A stretch of 6,189 nt of DNA from an uncultured Lachnospiraceae bacterium (GCA_958405355.1 CATYEA010000118.1:1-6189); one strand, 5' to 3'; shown: positions 1 through 6,189, counted from the first letter of the stretch. The notes: generated from the sequence alone by a model not told the origin. Numbers and translations are program-made.

Positions 1-1203
1 GGCCATTATCTCAACCATTGGAACCAGTTCCTGATATTCCTGGATAACTGCTTCGTTTTTATCCTCTAAAATCTGTTTCACTGCCGTATAGGTCATTCTC
101 CGATCCACATTAATGACCGTCTTTGCAATCTCGTGATTCAGGATATTGCCTTTTTCATCCAGTTCCATAATGCAGCTTAAAGCCAGACGGTCCACACCCG
201 CATTCAGTGAGCAGATACCATTGGAAAGCTTATGGGGAAGCATCGGAATGACCCGGTCCGTCAGATAAACGCTTGTGCCCCGTTTCAAAGCTTCCTTATC
301 CAGCGGCGAACCTTCTTTAACATAGTGGCTCACATCAGCGATATGGACACCCAAAATAAAATGTCCGTCTGCATTTTTCTGTATGGTTATGGCATCGTCC
401 AGGTCCTTTGCCTCTTCCCCGTCAATGGTCACCGTCTGCCATCCTCTTATATCTTTGCGTCCCTTATATTCCTCCGGCAGGACCTGTTCCAGTATAGAGG
501 CTACCTGTTCCATCACTTCCTCCGGAAATTGTTCCGGCAGATGGTAAGCCCTGACAATCGACAAAATATCCACTCCTGGATCATTGACATGCCCAAGAAT
601 TTCAATAATTTCGCCCTCCGGATTTTTATTTTTCTTACCAAAGCTGTTCAGCCGGACAACGACCTTATGACCATTGACTGCTCCCATGGTATGGTCCTTA
701 TCGACAAATACATCTTTGGCGATTTTCTGATTGTCCGGGATGACAAAACCATAATTTTTACTCTTTTGGAATATACCAATGACCGTCTCATTGGCCCGTT
801 TTAATATTTTGACAATGACCGCTTCGCTTCGCCGGCCACGTTCTTCATCGGATATTTTTTTAATGGCCACTTCGTCGCCGTGCAGAGCATCCAGTGTATT
901 GTCCTCCGATACATAAAAATCGTCTTCCATACCTTCCACATGAACAAAACCAAATCCCTTTGTATTACCGATAAAAATTCCGGTCAAAAGTTCCGGGTCC
1001 GCTACTTTATAACGGCCTTTTGTATCTATATCAACTTCTCGTTCCGAAATCAGCTGATCCAAAACAAGCTTCAATTCATCCCGTTCCCTCCGTGGCACTC
1101 CCAAAATGCTGCACATTTCCTTCAATTTCATCGGACGATAATGGGAATCCTTCATAAATTCTAATATGATTGCTTTTCGTGCTTCATATATTTCTGTGTG
1201 CAT
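1..1203 (-). CDS. rnr: Ribonuclease R (3'-5' exoribonuclease), C-terminal part missing at window edge
   Basis: This gene encodes a processive 3'-5' hydrolytic exoribonuclease of the RNase II/RNB family. The family degrades structured RNA in the cytoplasm and takes part in mRNA and rRNA quality control, often alongside SmpB/tmRNA. The visible 401 residues contain, in order, an N-terminal winged-helix region (about 5-75), two OB-fold cold-shock domains (about 77-135 and 140-215) and the start of the RNB catalytic domain (from about 245). The four metal-binding aspartates are visible as D261, D267, D269 and D270 in the IDGEEAKDLDDAI motif. They are followed by HIADVSHYV and the RGTSVYLTDRVIPMLP block typical of the family. 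The start is ATG at 1203, preceded five bases away by AAGGAGGTG, a nine-base Shine-Dalgarno match. Family members are usually 700-800 residues, so roughly half is outside the window. No frameshift is visible. The gene lies 106 bases downstream of secG, with an intrinsic terminator between them. Confidence 0.97.
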   Translation of the reverse strand, partial: MHTEIYEARKAIILEFMKDSHYRPMKLKEMCSILGVPRRERDELKLVLDQLISEREVDIDTKGRYKVADPELLTGIFIGNTKGFGFVHVEGMEDDFYVSEDNTLDALHGDEVAIKKISDEERGRRSEAVIVKILKRANETVIGIFQKSKNYGFVIPDNQKIAKDVFVDKDHTMGAVNGHKVVVRLNSFGKKNKNPEGEIIEILGHVNDPGVDILSIVRAYHLPEQFPEEVMEQVASILEQVLPEEYKGRKDIRGWQTVTIDGEEAKDLDDAITIQKNADGHFILGVHIADVSHYVKEGSPLDKEALKRGTSVYLTDRVIPMLPHKLSNGICSLNAGVDRLALSCIMELDEKGNILNHEIAKTVINVDRRMTYTAVKQILEDKNEAVIQEYQELVPMVEIMA

Positions 1204-1231
1204 CGGCACACCTCCTTCTCTTACATAAATC

Positions 1232-1254
1232 GCTGAAGCCAAGTCGGCCTCAGC
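1232..1254 (-). other. Hairpin in the rnr leader, between the secG terminator and the rnr ribosome binding site
   Basis: A 9-bp stem (GCTGAGGCC / GGCTTCAGC read on the minus strand) closes a 5-base loop. One pair is a G-U wobble in minus-strand RNA but would be an A-C mismatch in plus-strand RNA, so the structure suits the minus-strand transcript. It begins directly after the T-tract of the upstream terminator and has no T-tract of its own, so it is probably not a second terminator. It could protect the 5' end of a processed rnr transcript, or be part of a leader structure; its function is not known. Confidence 0.5.
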
Positions 1255-1290
1255 AAAAAAAAGATAACACCCTTTAGAAAGAGTGTTATC
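1255..1290 (-). terminator. Intrinsic terminator downstream of secG
   Basis: On the minus strand an 8-bp stem GATAACAC / GTGTTATC is extended through a U-G wobble into further C-G and U-A pairs, up to about 12-13 bp in all with a tiny loop. It is followed immediately by eight T residues. This is the canonical rho-independent layout. It starts about 20 bases after the secG stop codon. The wobble pair would be a mismatch in plus-strand RNA, which supports the minus-strand direction. Confidence 0.88.
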
Positions 1291-1309
1291 CTTAAATATC
1301 AATTCTATT

Positions 1310-1543
1310 CTACCAATTCATATTCAAAACGACGGTTAAGACAAAGAATACAACGGCCAAAATGGTTGTCCACTTTACAAGTTTTCCCTCCATAGAACGT
1401 CCTTTATTCTTTCCCCAGTAAGTATCTGCCATACCGCCGACTGTTCCTGTCAGGCCGTTGGACTTGCTTTCCTGGAGCATAACCAATATAACTAACGCAA
1501 TACAAATCGCAATGAAAACGACTGTTACGATTGTTCTCAGCAT
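1310..1543 (-). CDS. secG: Preprotein translocase subunit SecG
   Basis: SecG is the small accessory subunit of the SecYEG channel in the cytoplasmic membrane and stimulates SecA-driven protein export. The 77-residue product has the usual two transmembrane segments, about residues 3-23 and 57-75. They are joined by a glycine-rich polar loop that carries the family motif LQESKSNGL (residues 23-31) and a GTVGG stretch. The length is typical of Firmicute SecG. The start is ATG at 1543, ten bases after AGGAGGTG, and the stop is TAG. The gene lies 74 bases after gpmI and 106 bases before rnr, a neighbourhood common in clostridia. A terminator follows it, and a possible promoter lies in the gpmI-secG gap. 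Confidence 0.95.
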   Translation of the reverse strand: MLRTIVTVVFIAICIALVILVMLQESKSNGLTGTVGGMADTYWGKNKGRSMEGKLVKWTTILAVVFFVLTVVLNMNW

Positions 1544-1567
1544 CGCCTCGATACACCTCCTAAATCA

Positions 1568-1596
1568 CTCATAACAGTTTATCATGTTTTTGACAA
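1568..1596 (-). promoter_or_regulatory. Possible promoter for secG
   Basis: Read on the minus strand, TTGTCA (1591-1596) and TATGAG (1568-1573) are separated by 17 bases, and a TG dinucleotide one base upstream of the -10 gives an extended -10 element. The predicted start, around 1561, would leave a very short leader beginning at the Shine-Dalgarno sequence. That makes the call uncertain, and co-transcription with gpmI remains possible. Confidence 0.35.
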
Positions 1597-1617
1597 ATAG
1601 TAGATATATTTTTGAAA

Positions 1618-3156
1618 CTATTTAATCAAAAGTGATTTTCCGGTCATTTCCTTCGGTTGTTCCATGCCCATTAAGTCAATTAAGGTAGGAACGATATCAG
1701 CAAGGCAGCCGCCGTCACGAAGTTTATAGGATGGGTCTGCATTGACGAGAATGAATGGTACCGGATTTGTTGTATGTGCTGTAAATGGTTCGCCTGTTTC
1801 TTCATCAATCAACTGTTCGCAGTTACCATGGTCAGCGCAGATGAACATAACGCCGTCTTCTTCTTTAAGCGCTTCTACAGCCCGTCCGACACAGATATCA
1901 ACCGCTTCAACCGCCTTAATGGCTGCGCTTTCTACGCCCGTATGTCCAACCATATCCGGGTTGGCAAAATTGATAATGATGACATCATATTTTCCGGAAT
2001 GAATGGCTTCCACAAGGCGGTCGCACACTTCATAAGCGCTCATTTCCGGCTGCAGATCATAGGTTGCCACCTTCGGGGAATTAACAAGAATCCGGTCTTC
2101 GCCAGGATTTGGCTTTTCCACACCACCGTTTATGAATATTGTCAATTGGGCATTTTTTTCTGTTTCAGCGATACGTGCCTGGGTCATACCATGTTCTGCC
2201 AGATATTCACCAAAAGTCTCATCTATAGAAACCTTATGGAATGCAATGAGTTTATTCGGAATCGTCACATCATATTCTGTAAAGCAAACATAAACCACGT
2301 CTGCCCGTTCGCCCCGGTCAAAGCCAGTAAAATCATCCGCACAGAAAGCACGGGTCAATTCTCTTGCCCGGTCCGGACGGAAATTAAAGAAAATAATGGA
2401 ATCCTTATCATTAACTGTGGCCACCGGCGCGTCATTTTTCATAATCACAGTCGGAATCATAAATTCATCGGTAACTTCCTTGGCATAGGAATCCGCTACA
2501 GCCTGCACCGCATCCTCTGCCTTCTCACCGACGCCACGGCGGATAGCATCATAGGCCTTCTGAACCCGCTCCCAGCGGTTATCTCTGTCCATGGCATAAT
2601 AACGGCCGGAAACGGATGCGATTTCGCCGACACCAATCTCTTTCATCTTTTCTGCCAGTTCTGCCACATAATCTTTTCCGGAGGCCGGCGGCGTGTCACG
2701 TCCATCCAGGAAACAATGCACATAAACCTTTTTAAGCCCTTCCCTCATTGCCAGCTCTAAAAGGCCATACAAATGGGTATTATGGCTGTGAACACCGCCA
2801 TCAGACAGCAGGCCATATAAATGGAGTGCGGAATCATTTTCCTGGCAATTTTTCACTGCTGCTAAAAGAGCTTCATTTTTAAAGAAATCACCATCCTGAA
2901 TCTCTTTGGTAATCCGGGTCAGTTCCTGATAGACAATCCGTCCTGCACCGATATTTAAATGTCCTACTTCCGAATTCCCCATCTGCCCCTCCGGCAGACC
3001 TACAGCCATGCCGCTGGCATAGCCTTTAACAAAAGGATAATCTCTTTTAAGGCCGTCAAGCACCGGACTGTTTGCCTCTACAGCCGCATTTCCCTCTACT
3101 TTATCCCGCAGACCATATCCGTCAAGAATCATTAACACTGTTGGTTTTTTTCTCAT
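1618..3156 (-). CDS. gpmI: 2,3-bisphosphoglycerate-independent phosphoglycerate mutase
   Basis: This cytoplasmic glycolytic enzyme interconverts 3-phosphoglycerate and 2-phosphoglycerate through a phosphoserine intermediate, and uses two Mn2+ ions. It belongs to the alkaline phosphatase superfamily. The 512-residue length matches the family (about 510-515). The expected residues are present: metal ligand D12 in LDGYG; nucleophile S62 in GQMGNSEVGH; H123 in VHSH; R153/D154 in DGRDTPP; R185 and R191; R260 and R263; K334 in RIAETEK; D401 and H405 in NPDMVGHTG; D442/H443 in ADHGNCE; and H461. The start chosen is ATG at 3156, because AGGTGA lies five bases upstream. A GTG nine bases further upstream (3165) would extend the protein by three residues, but it lies inside that Shine-Dalgarno sequence. 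The stop is TAG. In related genomes gpmI commonly follows tpiA directly; here the metal-efflux pair lies between them. Confidence 0.97.
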   Translation of the reverse strand: MRKKPTVLMILDGYGLRDKVEGNAAVEANSPVLDGLKRDYPFVKGYASGMAVGLPEGQMGNSEVGHLNIGAGRIVYQELTRITKEIQDGDFFKNEALLAAVKNCQENDSALHLYGLLSDGGVHSHNTHLYGLLELAMREGLKKVYVHCFLDGRDTPPASGKDYVAELAEKMKEIGVGEIASVSGRYYAMDRDNRWERVQKAYDAIRRGVGEKAEDAVQAVADSYAKEVTDEFMIPTVIMKNDAPVATVNDKDSIIFFNFRPDRARELTRAFCADDFTGFDRGERADVVYVCFTEYDVTIPNKLIAFHKVSIDETFGEYLAEHGMTQARIAETEKNAQLTIFINGGVEKPNPGEDRILVNSPKVATYDLQPEMSAYEVCDRLVEAIHSGKYDVIIINFANPDMVGHTGVESAAIKAVEAVDICVGRAVEALKEEDGVMFICADHGNCEQLIDEETGEPFTAHTTNPVPFILVNADPSYKLRDGGCLADIVPTLIDLMGMEQPKEMTGKSLLIK

Positions 3157-3161
3157 ATCTT

Positions 3162-3167
3162 TCACCT
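3162..3167 (-). promoter_or_regulatory. Ribosome binding site that decides the gpmI start
   Basis: AGGTGA on the minus strand matches the 3' part of the Shine-Dalgarno consensus and sits five bases before the ATG at 3156. The alternative in-frame GTG start at 3165 overlaps this site and has only a weak purine stretch upstream, so the ATG is preferred. Confidence 0.7.
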
Positions 3168-3193
3168 ATTTTCTTTCTGATAATCATATATTA

Positions 3194-3221
3194 TTTATAT
3201 TTACCAATTTTTTATTCAGCA
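3194..3221 (-). promoter_or_regulatory. Weak candidate promoter for gpmI
   Basis: Read on the minus strand, TGCTGA (3216-3221) and TATAAA (3194-3199) are 16 bases apart in a very AT-rich gap. The -35 is poor and other AT-rich hexamers could serve equally well. The case rests mainly on context: a strong hairpin ends the upstream metal cassette, so gpmI is likely to need its own start. Confidence 0.25.
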
Positions 3222-3233
3222 CCCTTATATTAC

Positions 3234-3263
3234 CAAAGGCCTTGTAAAAATACAAGGCCTTTG
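3234..3263. terminator. Perfect 13-bp hairpin after the ATPase gene, probable terminator or 3' stabiliser
   Basis: CAAAGGCCTTGTA and TACAAGGCCTTTG pair perfectly around a four-base loop, beginning four bases after the ATPase stop codon. On the minus strand the sequence after the stem is GTAATATAAG, so the usual T-tract is missing. The 3' arm ends in only three Ts and a G. Its position right at the end of the gene suggests transcript end formation or protection from 3' exonucleases, but efficient intrinsic termination is not assured. On the plus strand it is followed by a moderately T-rich stretch. Confidence 0.6.
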
Positions 3264-3267
3264 TGAT

Positions 3268-5136
3268 TTATTTCATTTTCATTACCCGCATGGAATTTAA
3301 AATAGCAATAACAGCAACACCCACATCGGCAAATACCGCCGCCCACATATTTGCAATACCAAGGGCACCTAAAACCAGGATAATTGCTTTGACTGACAAG
3401 GCGAATACAATATTTTGTGTAACAATTCTCAATGTATGCCGGGCAATTCGAATAACTGAGGCAATCTTTAACGGGTTATCATCCATCAAGACAATATCTG
3501 CCGCTTCAATAGCCGCATCCGATCCCATACTTCCCATAGCGATACCGATATCTGCTCTGGATAAAACAGGGGCATCGTTAATACCATCACCGACAAAGGC
3601 CAGCTTTTCTTTTTCTGAAAGCCCTTTCAAAAGCTCTTCCACTTTAGATACTTTATCCGCCGGAAGTAAGTCGGCATAGACCATATCAATACCGAGTTCC
3701 TTAGCCACTGCCTCACCAACCTCAGCCTTGTCACCAGTCAGCATGACTGTCTGGCGGACGCCGCTGGCCTTCAAAGCTGCAAGGGCTTCTTTTGCTTCCG
3801 GTTTTACCTGATCCGCAATAACAATAGAACCTATATACTGTCCATCCACAGCCACATAGATAACTGTTCCAATATCATAGTTCGCTTCATAGACAATATG
3901 CTCCGACTTCATTAACTTGGCATTTCCAGCCAAAACAAGTTTTCCATCAATTCGGGTCCGTATACCGTGCCCTGCAATCTCTTCCGTATCGGCAACCCTC
4001 TCCATCAATAAAGATTTTGTATAGGCTGCTTTGACCGCATTTGCAATCGGATGTTCCGAATAGCTCTCAGCCAATGCCGCTGTTTCAAGAAGTTCTTCCT
4101 CCGTAACATTCTTTGGATAAACGCCTGTGACGGTAAATTCACCCTTGGTCAGAGTTCCTGTCTTATCAAAAACAATGGTCTCCATTCGGGCCAGGGCTTC
4201 CAGATAATTGCTTCCTTTAACAAGGACCCCGACCCTCGATGCAGCGCCAATACCACCGAAGAACCCAAGCGGAACCGATATAACAAGAGCACATGGACAG
4301 GAAATAACCAGGAAACTGCAGGCACGCTCTATCCAGTCACTCCAACCGCCTCCGAGGATCAATGGCGGTACAACAGCCAGAATCACCGCAGCTACAACCA
4401 CGATTGGTGTATAATACCGGGCAAATTTCGTAATAAAGTTCTCGACCTTTGCTTTTTTGCTGCTGGCATTTTCCACCAGTTCAAGAATCTTTGCTACAGT
4501 GGAGTCGTCAAACTCTTTCGTAACCTGAACCCGAAGAAGTCCGCTGCCGTTGACACAGCCGCTGATAATCTCCGAACCTTCGGAAACCTGACGCGGAACC
4601 GATTCACCGGTCAGCGCCGATGTATCCACAAAAGAGCTTCCGGAAGTTACAATACCATCCAGAGGAATCCTCTCACCCGGTTTAACAACAATCGTATCGC
4701 CGACTTCCACATCATCCGGGTCCACTTCCTTCAATTCTCCGTCTTCTTCAATATTGGCATATTCCGGGCAAATGTCCATCAATTCGGTAATTGACTGTCT
4801 GGAACGGTTTACCGCATAATTCTGGAACAGTTCTCCAACCTGGTAGAACAGCATAACCGCCACGGCTTCCTCGTATTCCCGGACACCGAAGGCACCGAAA
4901 GTTGCCACACACATAAGAAAGTTTTCATCAAATACCTGTCCATGAGAAATATTGCGTACCGCCTTATAAACAATATCCCAACCGATGATGATATACGGTA
5001 CTAAATATAAAAAGAAGCTTACCGGCAGCTCTGACTGAAAGGTAAGCTTCCCCATATGTTCAGCAACGAAAAGCGGCACAAAAACTACGGCGGCCACGAT
5101 AATGCGGGCCAGCATATTTTTTTGTTTTTTCGTCAT
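3268..5136 (-). CDS. cadA: P1B-type heavy-metal ATPase (Zn/Cd/Pb efflux, ZntA/CadA-like) without N-terminal HMA domain
   Basis: This is a cytoplasmic-membrane pump that hydrolyses ATP to export soft divalent cations. The 622 residues show four N-terminal membrane segments (about 10-26, 38-60, 69-86, 89-110). The actuator domain has TGES at 176-179, and two core segments follow (about 241-262 and 272-298) with the metal-site motif C280-P281-C282. The P-domain has DKTGTLT with phosphorylated D324, and the N-domain has SEHPIA (H362). TGDK (467-470) and GDGINDAP (516-523) come next, then two final segments (about 571-594 and 597-615). K583 and D604 in those last segments match the P1B-2 signature for Zn2+/Cd2+/Pb2+; copper pumps carry N/Y/M/S residues there instead. 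The usual N-terminal metal-binding domain is absent and is supplied as a separate gene just upstream in the same frame. The start is ATG at 5136 with GGAGG six bases before it. The stop is TAA, followed by a hairpin. Exact metal preference cannot be read from sequence. Confidence 0.93.
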   Translation of the reverse strand: MTKKQKNMLARIIVAAVVFVPLFVAEHMGKLTFQSELPVSFFLYLVPYIIIGWDIVYKAVRNISHGQVFDENFLMCVATFGAFGVREYEEAVAVMLFYQVGELFQNYAVNRSRQSITELMDICPEYANIEEDGELKEVDPDDVEVGDTIVVKPGERIPLDGIVTSGSSFVDTSALTGESVPRQVSEGSEIISGCVNGSGLLRVQVTKEFDDSTVAKILELVENASSKKAKVENFITKFARYYTPIVVVAAVILAVVPPLILGGGWSDWIERACSFLVISCPCALVISVPLGFFGGIGAASRVGVLVKGSNYLEALARMETIVFDKTGTLTKGEFTVTGVYPKNVTEEELLETAALAESYSEHPIANAVKAAYTKSLLMERVADTEEIAGHGIRTRIDGKLVLAGNAKLMKSEHIVYEANYDIGTVIYVAVDGQYIGSIVIADQVKPEAKEALAALKASGVRQTVMLTGDKAEVGEAVAKELGIDMVYADLLPADKVSKVEELLKGLSEKEKLAFVGDGINDAPVLSRADIGIAMGSMGSDAAIEAADIVLMDDNPLKIASVIRIARHTLRIVTQNIVFALSVKAIILVLGALGIANMWAAVFADVGVAVIAILNSMRVMKMK

Positions 5137-5148
5137 ATCCTGCCTCCA

Positions 5149-5367
5149 TTATAAAACAATCTGGCAGTCCGGCTCAACTTTATTGCACACTTTGACAACT
5201 TCCTTCATAATCCGGTCAAACTGATCTTCTTCTGCCACAATAGTCATCTTCTGTGTCATGAAACTTACATTGGCATCTTCTACACCATCAATCTTCTTGA
5301 TGGCATCTTCCATCTTTGCAGCACAATTGGCACAATCCAGATCGATTAATTTAAACTTCTTTTTCAT
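5149..5367 (-). CDS. Free-standing heavy-metal-associated (HMA) domain protein, partner of the ATPase
   Basis: This 72-residue cytoplasmic protein consists of one ferredoxin-like HMA fold. The metal-binding motif is D11-C12-A-N-C15-A, with an aspartate just before the first cysteine. That form is characteristic of the N-terminal domains of Zn/Cd/Pb ATPases, whereas copper chaperones usually have GMTC or similar. The C-terminal part (KKIDGVEDA, then KVEPDC) also matches HMA domains normally fused to P1B-2 pumps. Two extra cysteines, C61 and C68, lie near the end. The start is ATG at 5367, nine bases after AAGGAG. It ends in TAA and is followed by a 12-base gap to the ATPase start, with both genes in the same frame. 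It probably delivers or senses metal for the adjacent pump. The most likely alternative is a general metal chaperone. It is the first gene of the cassette, behind a consensus promoter with a possible metal-sensor operator. Confidence 0.9.
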   Translation of the reverse strand: MKKKFKLIDLDCANCAAKMEDAIKKIDGVEDANVSFMTQKMTIVAEEDQFDRIMKEVVKVCNKVEPDCQIVL

Positions 5368-5393
5368 AATATATCTCTCCTTAAAACAAATTC

Positions 5394-5413
5394 ATATGAT
5401 TAATTGTTCATAT
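5394..5413. promoter_or_regulatory. Candidate ArsR/SmtB-family operator
   Basis: A 20-bp imperfect palindrome has outer arms ATATGA and TCATAT around a central AATT; 16 of the 20 positions are symmetric. On the minus strand its core reads TGAACAATTAATCA, close to the TGAACA...TTCA pattern of zinc/cadmium sensors such as SmtB and CzrA. It covers the predicted transcription start and the first bases of the leader, where a repressor would block initiation. The regulator gene is not in the window. Confidence 0.6.
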
Positions 5414-5419
5414 ATTTAT

Positions 5420-5447
5420 ATTATATGCTATGCGTGCAAATAGTCAA
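5420..5447 (-). promoter_or_regulatory. Sigma-A-type promoter of the metal-efflux cassette
   Basis: On the minus strand TTGACT (5442-5447, five of six consensus bases) and a perfect TATAAT (5420-5425) are separated by 16 bases. Transcription should start near 5413, giving a leader of about 46 bases before the HMA gene. The start region overlaps the palindrome at 5394-5413. The spacing is near normal rather than the 19-20 bases expected for MerR-type activation, which fits repression and derepression. Confidence 0.8.
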
Positions 5448-5468
5448 TACCTTTTTCAATATTTTAGT

Positions 5469-5504
5469 AAAAAAATAATCCGGCTATAAAAATCTATAGC
5501 CGGA
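5469..5504 (-). terminator. Intrinsic terminator of tpiA
   Basis: On the minus strand a perfect 10-bp stem, TCCGGCTATA / TATAGCCGGA, with a six-base loop is followed by TTATTTTTTT. It lies 16 bases after the tpiA stop codon. It separates tpiA from the metal cassette, whose promoter begins about 20 bases further on. A T-run on the plus-strand side of the stem could let it work in both directions. Confidence 0.92.
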
Positions 5505-5520
5505 CCATTTTTTCACTGCG

Positions 5521-6189
5521 TTATTTATAATTTACAATAGCTCCGAAATCTTTTTTAAGGCTGGCGCCTCCTACAAGGCCGCCATCGATATCGGCCTGAG
5601 CAAAAAGCTCCGGTGCGCTGGATGCAGACACACTGCCGCCATACTGAATACGGATAACTTCTGCTGTCGCTTCTCCGTAAAGCTCTTTAATACATGCACG
5701 GATGGCAGAGCAAACTTCCTGAGCTTGTTCTGTCGTAGCCACTTTGCCGGTTCCGATGGCCCAGATTGGCTCGTAAGCGATAACGGCTTTCGCAGCCTGT
5801 TCAGCAGTAACATTTAAGAAAGCAATCTTAATCTGCTGACGGATCCAATCGATAGTGATGCCCTGTTCTCTCTGAGTCAGGGATTCACCGCAGCAGATAA
5901 TCGGTGTCAGGCCATGTTCAAAAGCCTTTAATACTTTCTTATTTACCGTTTCATTCGTCTCAGCAAAATATTCACGGCGCTCTGAGTGACCGATAATAAC
6001 ATATTCCACACCCGCATCGGTGAGCATATCCGGTGCGATTTCACCAGTGAACGCACCCTTTTCTTCAAAGTACATATTTTCAGCACCGATATGGATATTG
6101 GTTCCTTTAACAGCTTCAACCGCCGGAATGATGTCAATGGCTGGTACGCAGAACACTACGTCCACATCCTCACTGACAACGAGTGGTTT
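5521..6189 (-). CDS. tpiA: Triosephosphate isomerase, N-terminus missing at window edge
   Basis: This cytoplasmic TIM-barrel enzyme of glycolysis and gluconeogenesis interconverts dihydroxyacetone phosphate and glyceraldehyde 3-phosphate. The visible 222 residues include the catalytic histidine in VIIGHSERR (visible residue 68) and the catalytic glutamate in [11 protein letters not shown] (visible residue 140). Also present are the flexible phosphate-gripping loop AIGTGKVA and the phosphate-binding segments QYGGSV and [10 protein letters not shown]. The spacing of 72 residues between the two catalytic residues matches the family. By alignment to the usual numbering (H95), about 27 residues are missing, including the N-terminal catalytic lysine; the full protein would be about 249 residues. 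The reading frame is open through position 6189, so the GTG at 6165 is an internal valine codon and not the start. The stop is TAA, followed by a strong terminator. Confidence 0.97.
   Translation of the reverse strand, partial: KPLVVSEDVDVVFCVPAIDIIPAVEAVKGTNIHIGAENMYFEEKGAFTGEIAPDMLTDAGVEYVIIGHSERREYFAETNETVNKKVLKAFEHGLTPIICCGESLTQREQGITIDWIRQQIKIAFLNVTAEQAAKAVIAYEPIWAIGTGKVATTEQAQEVCSAIRACIKELYGEATAEVIRIQYGGSVSASSAPELFAQADIDGGLVGGASLKKDFGAIVNYK

Noticed and set aside
232..804. Plus-strand open frame of 190 codons opposite rnr
   Set aside because: It is antisense to the well-conserved RNase R cold-shock and RNB regions, has no ribosome binding site that I can see, and no recognisable domain.
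1774..2760. Long open frame of 328 codons on the plus strand opposite gpmI
   Set aside because: It lies wholly antisense to gpmI, whose catalytic residues are all intact. The translation has no recognisable domain, and its composition is what a mirrored coding frame gives.
3185..3203. AT-rich similarity between the gpmI leader and the cassette promoter region (about 5409-5427), considered as a flanking repeat or second operator
   Set aside because: The match is made only of A/T runs with shifts, lacks the palindrome, and is expected by chance in such AT-rich gaps.
4051..4794. Plus-strand open frame of 247 codons opposite the ATPase
   Set aside because: It is a shadow of the P-type ATPase coding frame, with no family motif and no suitable upstream signals.
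5147..5149. ATG overlapping the HMA stop codon (TAATG) as a coupled start for the ATPase
   Set aside because: It is in a different frame from the ATPase and lies upstream of the GGAGG that properly serves the ATG at 5136.
6163..6165. GTG at 6165 as the start of tpiA
   Set aside because: The frame stays open to the window edge, the upstream codons encode plausible TpiA sequence, and starting here would remove the N-terminal strand and catalytic lysine.

Overview
The window is a compact block with every gene on the minus strand. It looks like the chromosome of a low-to-moderate GC Firmicute, most likely a clostridial (Lachnospiraceae-type) anaerobe. The grounds are the strong AGGAGGTG-type ribosome binding sites, AT-rich intergenic spaces with intrinsic terminators, and the order tpiA ... 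gpmI - secG - rnr, which is a familiar housekeeping order in that group. The taxonomic call is an inference from gene order and protein flavour, not from a database match.

In the direction of transcription (right to left) the layout is as follows. tpiA (triosephosphate isomerase) has its N-terminus off the right edge and ends in a strong intrinsic terminator at 5469-5504. Next comes a two-gene metal-efflux cassette with its own consensus promoter (5420-5447). The cassette has a 20-bp palindrome at the predicted transcription start (5394-5413) resembling ArsR/SmtB-family operators. It encodes a 72-residue free-standing heavy-metal-associated (HMA) domain and a 622-residue P1B-2-type (Zn/Cd/Pb) P-type ATPase that lacks an N-terminal HMA domain. 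A perfect 13-bp hairpin follows the ATPase. Then come gpmI (cofactor-independent phosphoglycerate mutase, complete), secG (SecYEG subunit, complete), an intrinsic terminator plus a second hairpin, and rnr (RNase R). The first 401 residues of rnr are visible and the C-terminus runs off the left edge.

The two glycolytic genes and the secG-rnr pair are ordinary housekeeping genes. The part worth attention is the metal cassette, which sits between two glycolytic genes as a separately regulated unit bounded by hairpins. Its HMA domain is separated from the ATPase by a single in-frame stop codon and four codons. Two further points stand out: the operator has no regulator gene in the window, and rnr has no visible promoter between the secG terminator and its start codon. 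I see no IS element, CRISPR array, tRNA, rRNA or clear riboswitch, and nothing that I would call a wholly new system. The longest stretch without a gene is about 153 bases (5368-5520).
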